DNA from: Methylobacterium iners
GTDB lineage: Bacteria > Pseudomonadota > Alphaproteobacteria > Rhizobiales > Beijerinckiaceae
Reading direction: 5' to 3'
NCBI RefSeq assembly: GCF_022179305.1
Contig: NZ_BPQP01000074.1
Coordinates: 1-55,656 of the forward strand
DNA: 55,656 nt
Shown: positions 49,274-55,656 of the stretch, piece by piece
How positions within the stretch are numbered: the stretch's first letter is position 1
Layout: each line of letters begins with the position of its first letter
The notes under the pieces: model-generated
What the model saw: only the letters and a program-made list of their open reading frames with translations
What the model was told of the DNA's origin: nothing
Database searches by the model: none
Position numbers and translations under genes: made by a program

Positions 49274-49966
49274 TCAATCCAGGTAATCGCCGTACTTCTC
49301 GACATGCTGCGCGAGGCCGAGACCGTGCTCGCGGACGAGGCGCTCGCTGAGGTCCGCATTGCGATCCTCGAGCGCCTTGATGATCGCGACGTGCTCCTTG
49401 ATCGAGTTTGCGGCGCGATCCCCCTGCCGGAGCGCCGTGTTCCGGATGCCCCTGACATGGATCAGGAGGTTGCTGGTCAGGTCCTCGATCACGTCCGACT
49501 GGCCGAGCGAGATGATCTTCTGGTGGAAGCGCATGTTGGCGTCCGAGTACTCGTCGAGGTGATCGGACGGACGGCCCTCGTAGAACTCGGGGAAGCGCTC
49601 GCGCAGGCACCGGAGCTGCTCGTCCGTCGCGCGCTCGCAGGCCAGCCGCGCCGCCATGCTCTCGAGGGCTGCCCAGGCCTCGATCATGCTCACGATCTCC
49701 CGCTTCGTCTTGCGGACGACGAAGACGCCGCGCCGCGCCTCGAACCGGATGAAACCCTCCTGCTCCAGCACGGTCAAAGCCTCCCGCACCGGTGTGCGGC
49801 TGACCCCGAGATTGAGCGAGAGCTTGCGTTCGTCGAGCCGGACTTCCTCGCGCTGTCCGTAGATATCCATGTTGGTGATCGCTTCCTTGAGCGCGTCATA
49901 GGCAAGCGCCCGCAAGCTCGAAGTCGCGGCAATAGGCTTTATCTCGAACATCTCGGACTTAACCAT
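49274..49966 (-). CDS. GntR-family (FadR/FCD) transcriptional regulator of the oxalate genes
   Basis: A 230-residue regulator. The N-terminal winged helix-turn-helix (recognition helix around SRTPVREAL, 56-64) is followed by an FCD ligand domain with the usual metal-binding histidines (RFHQKII, KEHVAIIKAL, EHGLGLAQHVEKYG). The FCD class commonly binds organic acids, and divergence from oxc suggests response to oxalate, oxalyl-CoA or formyl-CoA. ATG 49966 is used; the open frame upstream to 50203 is arginine- and proline-rich and not credible. A candidate operator lies in the divergent region at 50204-50222. Confidence 0.92.
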   Translation of the reverse strand: MVKSEMFEIKPIAATSSLRALAYDALKEAITNMDIYGQREEVRLDERKLSLNLGVSRTPVREALTVLEQEGFIRFEARRGVFVVRKTKREIVSMIEAWAALESMAARLACERATDEQLRCLRERFPEFYEGRPSDHLDEYSDANMRFHQKIISLGQSDVIEDLTSNLLIHVRGIRNTALRQGDRAANSIKEHVAIIKALEDRNADLSERLVREHGLGLAQHVEKYGDYLD

Positions 49967-50484
49967 CGACACACCTGAAATTTTCGCGCGGGGTTCGCAG
50001 TCGAGCGGAGGTGATACGAGACATGACAAACTCGACCTTGAAATACAAGGAATGACATCGGGCGGAGTTGGGGATGCGCGGCAGCCCCAATGATGCTCCT
50101 CGTTCGACGGCGCCGATGCGATTCGCCTCCCGCATCGGCCGCAGGTTCCGGCGAGGTGTGGCCCGCGGCGGCGCAGGTCTCGCGGCTCCCGGAAGTTTGA
50201 CATCTGGTATTTGGTATGCCAACAATTTCGTCACATTGACGGTTGGCTTTACCGTGGTGGCGCGGGATGATCGGCGGCGGCGTCGCAGCCAGATCTGACC
50301 GTTACCGTCGCACCATGACTGGTCCTGTGCTTGCAGGATCCGTTCGATCCGAGAATTTGCCCGCGCCGACATTACAGGGCGCGGAGGAGTTGTTGGTCGG
50401 GCCCGCTGGAACGGGCTTGATCGTTCGACAGACAACAAGACGCTGATCACCAAAAACAAGCGTCATGCCGTGGAGGAAAGCAAG
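49967..50484. other. Divergent control region between the GntR regulator and oxc
   Basis: About 520 bases with no credible gene, AT-richer than its surroundings. It holds an operator-like palindrome (50204-50222) and a second small inverted repeat CCTTGAAATACAAGG (about 50036-50051). A GGAGGAAAG ribosome site lies just before oxc. The long leader suggests multiple regulators or start sites. Confidence 0.6.
50204..50222. promoter_or_regulatory. Operator-like palindrome 1, degenerate
   Basis: CTGGTATTTGGTATGCCAA shares the left arm CTGGTATT of the perfect site at 55440 and matches its right arm at five of eight positions. FadR-type GntR proteins bind T-N-G-T-(N)-A-C-N-A palindromes of this kind. 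It lies between divergent gntR and oxc, where an autoregulated activator or repressor would bind. Confidence 0.5.
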
Positions 50485-52296
50485 ATGGATAAAAGTGCGG
50501 TTTCCGAACAGGCGCTCGCGTCGTCCGACGTCACCACGAGCACGTCGCCGGACAATCCGGCCGTGACGACCCCCGCTCCGATCGCGGCCGACACGGCCGC
50601 CGAGCGCGAAATGACGGACGGGTTCCACCTCGTCATCGACGCGCTCAAGCTCAACGGCATCGAGACGATCTACGGCGTGCCCGGCATTCCGATCACCGAT
50701 CTGGGCCGCCTTGCGCAGGCCGAGGGCATGCGGGTCATCTCGTTCCGTCACGAGCAGCATGCGGGCAATGCCGCGGCCATCGCCGGCTTCCTCACGAAGA
50801 AGCCCGGCATCTGCCTCACCGTTTCGGCGCCCGGCTTCCTCAACGGCCTGACCGCACTCGCCAACGCCACGACGAACTGCTTCCCGATGATCCTGATCTC
50901 GGGTTCCTCCGAGCGCGAGATCGTCGACCTGCAGCAGGGCGACTACGAGGAGATGGACCAGCTCGCCATCGCCAAGCCGCTCTGCAAGGCGGCCTTCCGC
51001 GTGCTCCACGCGGCCGATATCGGCATCGCCGTGGCCCGCGCCATCCGCGCCGCCGTGTCGGGCCGCCCGGGCGGCGTCTATCTCGACCTGCCCGCCAAGC
51101 TGTTCTCGCAGGTGATGGATGCCGAGGCCGGCGCCAAGTCCCTGGTGAAGGTGATCGACGCGGCGCCCGCGCAGATCCCGGCCCCCGAGGCCGTGGAGCG
51201 CGCCCTCGGCCTGCTCAAGAACGCCAAGCGCCCGCTGATCATCCTCGGCAAGGGCGCGGCCTACGCGCAGGCCGACGAGGCGATCCGGAATCTGGTCGAG
51301 AAGAGCGGCATTCCCTACCTGCCCATGAGCATGGCCAAGGGGCTCCTGCCCGACACCCACCCGCAATCGGCCGGCGCGGCGCGCTCGCTCGCGCTCAAGA
51401 AGGCCGACGTCGTGATGCTGGTGGGCGCCCGCCTCAACTGGCTGCTCTCGCACGGCAAGGGCAAGACCTGGGGCGAGCCTGGAACCCAGAAGTTCATCCA
51501 GATCGACATCGAGCCGCGGGAGATGGACAGCAACATCGAGATCGCTGCCCCGCTCGTCGGCGATATCGGCTCCTGCGTCTCCGCGCTCCTGAAGGGGATG
51601 GGCGAGAACCCCTCGCCCCCGCCGGCGGAATGGACCGGAGCCCTTCGGACGAAGAAGGAGGAAAACCTCGGAAAGATGGCCTCCAAGCTCCGCAAGAACT
51701 CGACGCCCATGGACTTCCACGGCGCGCTCGGGGCGCTCAGGACCATCATCAAGGAGCGGCCGGACGCGATCCTGGTCAACGAGGGCGCCAACACCCTCGA
51801 CCTCGCCCGCGGCGTCATCGACATGTACCAGCCGCGCAAGCGTCTGGATGTCGGCACCTGGGGCATCATGGGCATCGGCATGGGCTTCGCCGTCGCGGCG
51901 GCCATCGAGACGGGCAAGCCCGTGCTCGCGGTCGAGGGCGACTCGGCCTTCGGCTTCTCCGGTATGGAGGTCGAGACGATCTGCCGGTACAACCTGCCGA
52001 TCTGCATCGTTGTCTTCAACAACAACGGCATCTATCGCGGAACCGACACCGACCCGACGGGCCGCGATCCCGGCACGACCGTGTTCGTCAAGGACTCGCG
52101 CTACGACAAGATGATGGAGGCCTTCGGCGGCGTCGGCGTGCAAGCGACGACGCCCGACGAGCTCAGTCGCGCGGTCAACGAGGCCATGGATTCCGGCCGG
52201 CCGACGCTCATCAACGCGGTGATCGACCCGCAGGCCGGCACCGAGAGCGGCAACATCGGCAGCCTCAACCCGCAGAGCATGGTGAAGAAGAAGTAG
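50485..52296 (+). CDS. oxc: Oxalyl-CoA decarboxylase
   Basis: Oxc decarboxylates oxalyl-CoA to formyl-CoA and CO2 with thiamine diphosphate. The 603-residue protein has an unusually long Ser/Thr/Ala-rich N-terminal lead (about 45 residues) before [20 protein letters not shown]. The ThDP-glutamate is in [13 protein letters not shown], followed by [20 protein letters not shown] with the oxalyl-CoA signature, and the ThDP/Mg motif [14 protein letters not shown] to FNNNGIY. ATG 50485 follows GGAGGAAAG. frc lies 104 bases downstream and recycles CoA between formyl-CoA and oxalate. Confidence 0.96.
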   Translation: MDKSAVSEQALASSDVTTSTSPDNPAVTTPAPIAADTAAEREMTDGFHLVIDALKLNGIETIYGVPGIPITDLGRLAQAEGMRVISFRHEQHAGNAAAIAGFLTKKPGICLTVSAPGFLNGLTALANATTNCFPMILISGSSEREIVDLQQGDYEEMDQLAIAKPLCKAAFRVLHAADIGIAVARAIRAAVSGRPGGVYLDLPAKLFSQVMDAEAGAKSLVKVIDAAPAQIPAPEAVERALGLLKNAKRPLIILGKGAAYAQADEAIRNLVEKSGIPYLPMSMAKGLLPDTHPQSAGAARSLALKKADVVMLVGARLNWLLSHGKGKTWGEPGTQKFIQIDIEPREMDSNIEIAAPLVGDIGSCVSALLKGMGENPSPPPAEWTGALRTKKEENLGKMASKLRKNSTPMDFHGALGALRTIIKERPDAILVNEGANTLDLARGVIDMYQPRKRLDVGTWGIMGIGMGFAVAAAIETGKPVLAVEGDSAFGFSGMEVETICRYNLPICIVVFNNNGIYRGTDTDPTGRDPGTTVFVKDSRYDKMMEAFGGVGVQATTPDELSRAVNEAMDSGRPTLINAVIDPQAGTESGNIGSLNPQSMVKKK

Positions 52297-52328
52297 GACT
52301 CAAGAACTGAGGCTGAGGCCTGCGAAGC

Positions 52329-52370
52329 GCAGACGCACCCCTCTCCCCGCGAACGGGAGAGGGGCTCTGC
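52329..52370. repeat. Hairpin between oxc and frc
   Basis: CCCCTCTCCC (52338-52347) and GGGAGAGGGG (52355-52364) form a perfect ten-base stem with a seven-base loop; GCAGA and TCTGC extend it outside. It has the core of the window's GC-rich repeats. No T-run follows, so it may tune expression of frc relative to oxc rather than end the transcript. Confidence 0.75.
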
Positions 52371-52400
52371 CGTCGACACTACCGAACGCGAGACCGTCCT

Positions 52401-53678
52401 ATGAACAAGGCTCTCGAAGGCGTGAAGATCCTGGACTTCACGCATGTCCAGTCCGGGCCCACCTGCACGCAGCTTCTCGCCTGGTTCGGCGCCGACGTGA
52501 TCAAGGTGGAGCGGCCGGGGGCGGGCGACGCGACGCGCCAGCAGCTGCAGGACCTGCCCGGCGTGGACAGCCTGTACTTCACCATGCTGAACCACAACAA
52601 GCGCTCGATCGCCCTCGACACCAAGAACCCGAAGGGCGTGGAAGTGCTCTGGCGTCTGGTGAGCGAGTGCGACGTCCTCGTCGAGAACTTTGCGCCCGGG
52701 GCGCTCGCCCGGATGGGGCTGACCTGGGAGAAGATCCACGCGGTGAACCCCCGCATGATCCTCGCCTCCGTGAAGGGCTTCGGACCGGGGCCCTACGAGG
52801 ATTGCAAGGTCTACGAGAACGTCGCGCAATGCGTCGGCGGCGCGGCTTCGACCACGGGCTTCCGCACCGACATCCCGATGGTCAGCGGTGCCCAGATCGG
52901 CGATTCCGGCACGGGCCTCCACCTGGCGCTCGGCATCGTGACGGCGCTCTATCACCGGACCCATTCCGGTCTCGGGCAACGCGTCGACTGCGCCATGCAG
53001 GACGGGGTGCTGAACCTCTGCCGCGTGAAGCTGCGCGACCAGCAGCGCCTCGCGCACGGTCCCCTGAAGGAATACAGCCAGTACGGCGAGGGCTTCCCAT
53101 TCGGCGACACGGTCCCGCGCGCGGGCAACGATTCCGGCGGCGGGCAGCCCGGCCGCATCCTGAAGTGCAAGGGCTGGGAGACGGACCCGAACGCCTACAT
53201 CTACTTCATCACGCAGAACACGGCCTGGGAGAAGATCTGCGACGTGATTGGCGAGCCGACCTGGAAGACCCACGCGGATTACGCGACGCCGAAGGCCCGC
53301 CTGCCGCATCTGAACGAGATCTTCACGCGCATTGAGGCGTGGACGATGGCCAAGACCAAGTTCGAGGCCATGGAGATCCTGAACGGCTTCGACATCCCCT
53401 GCGGACCGATCCTCTCGATGAAGGAGATCGCGGAGGATGAGTCGCTGCGCCGCTCAGGCACGTTGGTGGAGGTCGATCATCCGACGCGAGGCCGGTATCT
53501 CACCGTCGGCAATCCGATCAAGCTCTCGGCGAGCCCCGCGGAGGTGACGCGCTCGCCGCTTCTCGGCGAGCACACGGAGGAGATTCTCCGGGACGTGCTC
53601 GGCTACAGCGAGAGCGAGCGCGTCAAGATCGCCGAGTCCGGCGCCCTCGGCGCCGTCCAGAGAATCGCCGCGGAGTAG
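52401..53678 (+). CDS. frc: Formyl-CoA:oxalate CoA-transferase
   Basis: Frc moves CoA from formyl-CoA to oxalate, making the oxalyl-CoA used by Oxc and releasing formate. The 425-residue class III CoA-transferase keeps the known catalytic residues of the Oxalobacter enzyme: Gln17 (DFTHVQSGP), Tyr138 (KVYENVAQC) and Asp168 ([11 protein letters not shown]). The glycine-rich loop GGGQPG and LKCKGWETD are also kept. With oxc it forms a complete oxalate-to-formate cycle. Confidence 0.97.
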   Translation: MNKALEGVKILDFTHVQSGPTCTQLLAWFGADVIKVERPGAGDATRQQLQDLPGVDSLYFTMLNHNKRSIALDTKNPKGVEVLWRLVSECDVLVENFAPGALARMGLTWEKIHAVNPRMILASVKGFGPGPYEDCKVYENVAQCVGGAASTTGFRTDIPMVSGAQIGDSGTGLHLALGIVTALYHRTHSGLGQRVDCAMQDGVLNLCRVKLRDQQRLAHGPLKEYSQYGEGFPFGDTVPRAGNDSGGGQPGRILKCKGWETDPNAYIYFITQNTAWEKICDVIGEPTWKTHADYATPKARLPHLNEIFTRIEAWTMAKTKFEAMEILNGFDIPCGPILSMKEIAEDESLRRSGTLVEVDHPTRGRYLTVGNPIKLSASPAEVTRSPLLGEHTEEILRDVLGYSESERVKIAESGALGAVQRIAAE

Positions 53679-53759
53679 TGCGGCGCGGTGCGGGTGCCGG
53701 CATGATACCCGCCCGTCCGTGATCGGACCGCAAGCCCTTCGGCGCAGCCGACGGAGACC

Positions 53760-53930
53760 TCAGGCAAGGCGCGCGTAGCGATCAGCCGAGAGACTCACGA
53801 AGGTGCCCTCGCGACCGGTACCCTCAGCGAGAGACTCCGCGACGGTGGTGGCAAGGAAGACCTGAATGGCGATGAGCGCGGGAACCGACGCGACCAGGCA
53901 GGCGATGAGGAAGATGGCGGATGCGAACAT
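53760..53930 (-). CDS. 56-residue single-span membrane protein
   Basis: A short protein starting MFASAIFLIACLVASVPALI, with one strongly hydrophobic helix (residues 3-28) and a small polar C-terminal tail ending SADRYARLA. GAGGAG, 6 bases before the ATG on the reverse strand, is a strong ribosome site and supports translation. It lacks a cleavage site, so it should remain anchored. No family was recognised. It follows the doubtful gene at 53941-54312 by 10 bases. Confidence 0.65.
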   Translation of the reverse strand: MFASAIFLIACLVASVPALIAIQVFLATTVAESLAEGTGREGTFVSLSADRYARLA

Positions 53931-53940
53931 AGGAAGCTCC

Positions 53941-54312
53941 TCACGGCGTTGATGCAGCGCCGTTATGCCATGTTGCACCGCAATCTAGTATATCACATTC
54001 CAGCAGAGCGGCATGCCACAGACGCATGCCTCGGCGCCTTGCGGAGTCCACGTCCCACTCCACGCATTGCAGGTAGGCCTCCAATGTCTTTGCAGAAGTG
54101 AAGAGTTGAGAGCGGTCGCATCCGCGACGCGCCTCGTGCCGTCGCGGCGTCCTCGGATACGCGAATGGGGTGCGCGTGATGGTCGAGCGACCGCTCTCCA
54201 AGGGCGGACCGGCGACGATGTCGCTCGCCGAGCCGGGAATGCAACCCGTGCTCGGTTGAGCGAGGCAAGCGCCGAACGCCGGAAGGATCACCCCGGCAGC
54301 GCTTCCTCCCAT
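53941..54312 (-). CDS. Doubtful hypothetical protein, possibly exported
   Basis: A 123-codon frame starting MGGSAAGVILPAFGACLAQP, which could be a weak signal peptide, followed by PSTGCIPGSASDIVAGPPLE and a basic region. The first ~60 codons have about 75 percent G or C in the third position, in line with real genes here, but the last part is more AT-rich and no ribosome site is evident. Its stop is followed at once by the ribosome site of the 56-residue gene, which would suit an operon. I do not recognise a family. Confidence 0.35.
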   Translation of the reverse strand: MGGSAAGVILPAFGACLAQPSTGCIPGSASDIVAGPPLESGRSTITRTPFAYPRTPRRHEARRGCDRSQLFTSAKTLEAYLQCVEWDVDSARRRGMRLWHAALLECDILDCGATWHNGAASTP

Positions 54313-54348
54313 CAGTTCGATCGTGGGACGGGCTTCTAAGCCGGCAGG

Positions 54349-54630
54349 CTATGCGACCTGGGATTCCTCGATCGGCTCCAGGCGGAGCCGGTAGCGATCG
54401 CCCCAGAGGACGCCGGCCTTCTCGTACCAGTCCGCATCGAAGTAGGCCTGGCTGAAGCGCTCGTCCTCCCAGATGCAGACGGCGATGATCGTCGCATCGA
54501 GCACCTTCACGTGACGGCTGACCAGGCCGCGCGTCACGCCCACGGACGGGCACATGTCGATGCTGGTCATCGAGTAGGTGTTCTCCCCGCTGAAGATCAC
54601 GGGACATTCGAGAATTGCCAGAAATCTCAT
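54349..54630 (-). CDS. Small ferredoxin-like-fold (ABM/YdhR-type) protein
   Basis: A 93-residue protein beginning MRFLAILECPVIFSGEN. The order of a first strand, GVTRGLVSRHVKV, then ATIIAVCIWEDERFSQAYFD and a final strand DRYRLRLEPIEESQ resembles by eye the dimeric alpha/beta-barrel 'antibiotic biosynthesis monooxygenase' or YdhR-like folds, in which a YxWED-type strand follows the first helix. Catalytic residues vary so much in this fold that no reaction can be assigned. AGGAGGAC precedes the ATG at ideal spacing. It lies 0.7 kb from frc on the opposite strand. Confidence 0.62.
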   Translation of the reverse strand: MRFLAILECPVIFSGENTYSMTSIDMCPSVGVTRGLVSRHVKVLDATIIAVCIWEDERFSQAYFDADWYEKAGVLWGDRYRLRLEPIEESQVA

Positions 54631-55031
54631 GGGACGCCGTCCTCCTGGCGCATTGCGGGCGGTCGACGAGGCGTTCGTCGGCAGATGGGCGGATTTTGTA
54701 TGCAAGGGGCGCCCGCGTCAACGGCAGCGGTCTAGCTTAAAGTTCGAGGCAAATGAATTACAGATGCGCCGTACGTCCGCTGCAATATTGTCAAGCACTC
54801 GCATCAGGCTGCAATTTCCGCCGAAGACGAACTTGGCCGTACCACTGCGAGGTGCTGCCAGTGAGGCTGGTGGATCATTCTGAAGGGCGACCCGGAAAAG
54901 TGAGAAGGCTTGTCGCCGCCTCGCGAGCAGATGAATCCTACAGATATAATGCATGCAACAGGGCGCGCCGCCAAACTGCGCCGCTCGGCGCACCGGCCCG
55001 ACTTCACTTTCCGCGTCTTTCCAACTGGACC

Positions 55032-55050
55032 TTGGTATTCAAAATACCTA
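55032..55050. promoter_or_regulatory. Operator-like palindrome 2
   Basis: TTGGTATTCAAAATACCTA has the arms TTGGTATT and AATACCTA, which pair at seven of eight positions around a three-base centre. Arm sequence and spacing match the perfect site at 55440. It is about 540 bases upstream of the gene at 55593 and 400 bases upstream of the gene at 54349 on the other strand. Confidence 0.55.
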
Positions 55051-55439
55051 ATGTCAACGCGGCGGCTGGAAATATCGTGCCATGCCGACCAGAAGCCGGT
55101 GCGTGTTACAGGCCCTTTCCGGATTAACGGGAGATGGGCGGCTGGTGAGGTGTGTCCTTCGTTACGGCACGGATGCGCGAGTTATCCACGGTACAGATAC
55201 AAAGAATGACCGGAGACATGTGACTGGGAAGCGACGGCGCGGGTAGTCGCCGTGCCGATTTCGCCTCGCTCAGCCAAAAATTCACACACGGGTATTTGTT
55301 GTCCACGAACTTTCCTTGCGCGCTCTGCTGCGGCGGCTCGCGAGGGGTGCGCTAACCCTCGACACAGCGTTCTTATGTTGCAGTGCAAGATGAAGTCCTC
55401 TGACTTTTACTCTTGACGTGCAAAGCCACACAGGAGAGG

Positions 55440-55458
55440 CTGGTATTCCAAATACCAG
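55440..55458. promoter_or_regulatory. Operator-like palindrome 3, perfect
   Basis: CTGGTATTCCAAATACCAG has two perfect eight-base arms around a three-base centre. It lies 135 bases before the ATG of the gene at 55593 and just after the possible -35 TTGACG at 55413, which is a usual position for a repressor or activator site. It is the best match to the repeated operator seen near gntR-oxc. Confidence 0.7.
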
Positions 55459-55592
55459 ACGGGCATTCGAATCGGTGATCGCCGTTCGACACCCGCACGA
55501 CGGCGCTTCTGATAGAGGAAGCCGACGACCTTCCCGTCGCGAGTTACGGGGTTAGCGAAAACAAAAAATTCTTGATTCGAGGAGAAACGTCC

Positions 55593-55656
55593 ATGTCGAA
55601 TGCCCAGGAAGGCATAACAACTCTGTCGTCCTATCCGCCCACACCAGCAACGGCAC
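55593..55656 (+). CDS. 5' end of a gene under the shared operator (partial, 21 codons)
   Basis: An ATG at 55593 follows GGAGAAACGTCC, a strong ribosome site, and the frame is open to the window's end. The visible residues start MSNAQEGITTLSSYPPTPAT, a polar N-terminal lead with no family signal. From the oxalate setting and the operator-like site upstream it might be an oxalate:formate antiporter, but this is only an inference. Confidence 0.65.
   Translation, partial: MSNAQEGITTLSSYPPTPATA

Larger units (their letters stand above)
54631..55592. other. Gene-poor region with two operator-like palindromes
   Basis: About 960 bases with many stop codons in every frame and lower GC than the genes around it. 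No credible gene, RNA or insertion sequence was seen. It contains palindromes at 55032-55050 and 55440-55458, a further half-site GGTATT near 55291, and a TTGACG (55413-55418) that may be a -35 element for the gene at 55593. It probably is a long control region, or holds an undetected small RNA. Confidence 0.55.

Noticed and set aside
49967-50203. An extended N-terminus of the GntR regulator
   Set aside because: The extension is Arg/Pro/Cys-rich, runs into the operator-like region and is not found in FCD regulators.
54013-54339. A forward gene over the small reverse-strand genes
   Set aside because: It has no ribosome site, opposes better-supported frames and has unremarkable composition.

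Overview
The window reads as chromosomal DNA of a very GC-rich alphaproteobacterium of the order Hyphomicrobiales (Rhizobiales), most likely Methylobacterium or Methylorubrum. This is an inference from third-position GC bias, the aerobic cobalamin genes, the glnB/glnA pair, the FCD-type GntR regulator next to oxalyl-CoA decarboxylase and formyl-CoA transferase, and recurring GC-rich palindromic intergenic repeats. No rRNA, tRNA, CRISPR array, integrase or insertion sequence was seen.

Layout. (1) 0.2-7.1 kb: late cobalamin synthesis (cobU/cobP, cobO, cobQ, cobD, cobC), with a soluble HisKA_2 histidine kinase and a secreted DUF3616 protein among them. (2) 7.1-17.6 kb: an MFS exporter, malonyl-CoA decarboxylase plus malonyl-CoA synthetase, a YihY/BrkB membrane protein, msrB, a degenerate CYTH protein, an L,D-transpeptidase, and dctA overlapping a ROK kinase. 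(3) 17.6-23.5 kb: a methionine-cycle block of an ArsR-methyltransferase regulator with a perfect palindrome at its start codon, then metF and B12-dependent metH. MetH uses the cofactor whose synthesis opens the window. (4) 23.5-32.6 kb: a 28-residue membrane protein, a Nudix hydrolase, DUF983, RNase R, an FMN reductase, an MHYT-PAS-GGDEF-EAL protein split by an in-frame TGA, a VOC protein and an orphan CdiI-like immunity gene. (5) 32.6-36.9 kb: nitrogen control (glnA, glnB with a sigma-54-like promoter, nnr), with an opposite-strand gene between glnB and glnA. (6) 37-41 kb: a ferric-iron ABC importer (fbpC, fbpA, fbpB). (7) 41-49.2 kb: an MFS protein, priA carrying an in-frame palindromic repeat insertion, a SpoIIAA-like protein, a small secreted protein, a PglK-like ABC exporter, a CitE-like lyase and dut. 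(8) 49.3 kb to the end: oxalate catabolism (GntR/FCD regulator, oxc, frc), three small reverse-strand genes, a gene-poor kilobase, and the first 21 codons of another gene. Three copies of one operator-like palindrome flank this block.

The most interesting signals are the repeat-derived insert in PriA, the stop codon inside the MHYT domain, the shared palindrome around the oxalate genes, the catalytically dead CYTH protein, the palindrome over the methionine regulator's start codon, and the CdiI-like orphan. All calls come from reading the sequence; no database search was run.
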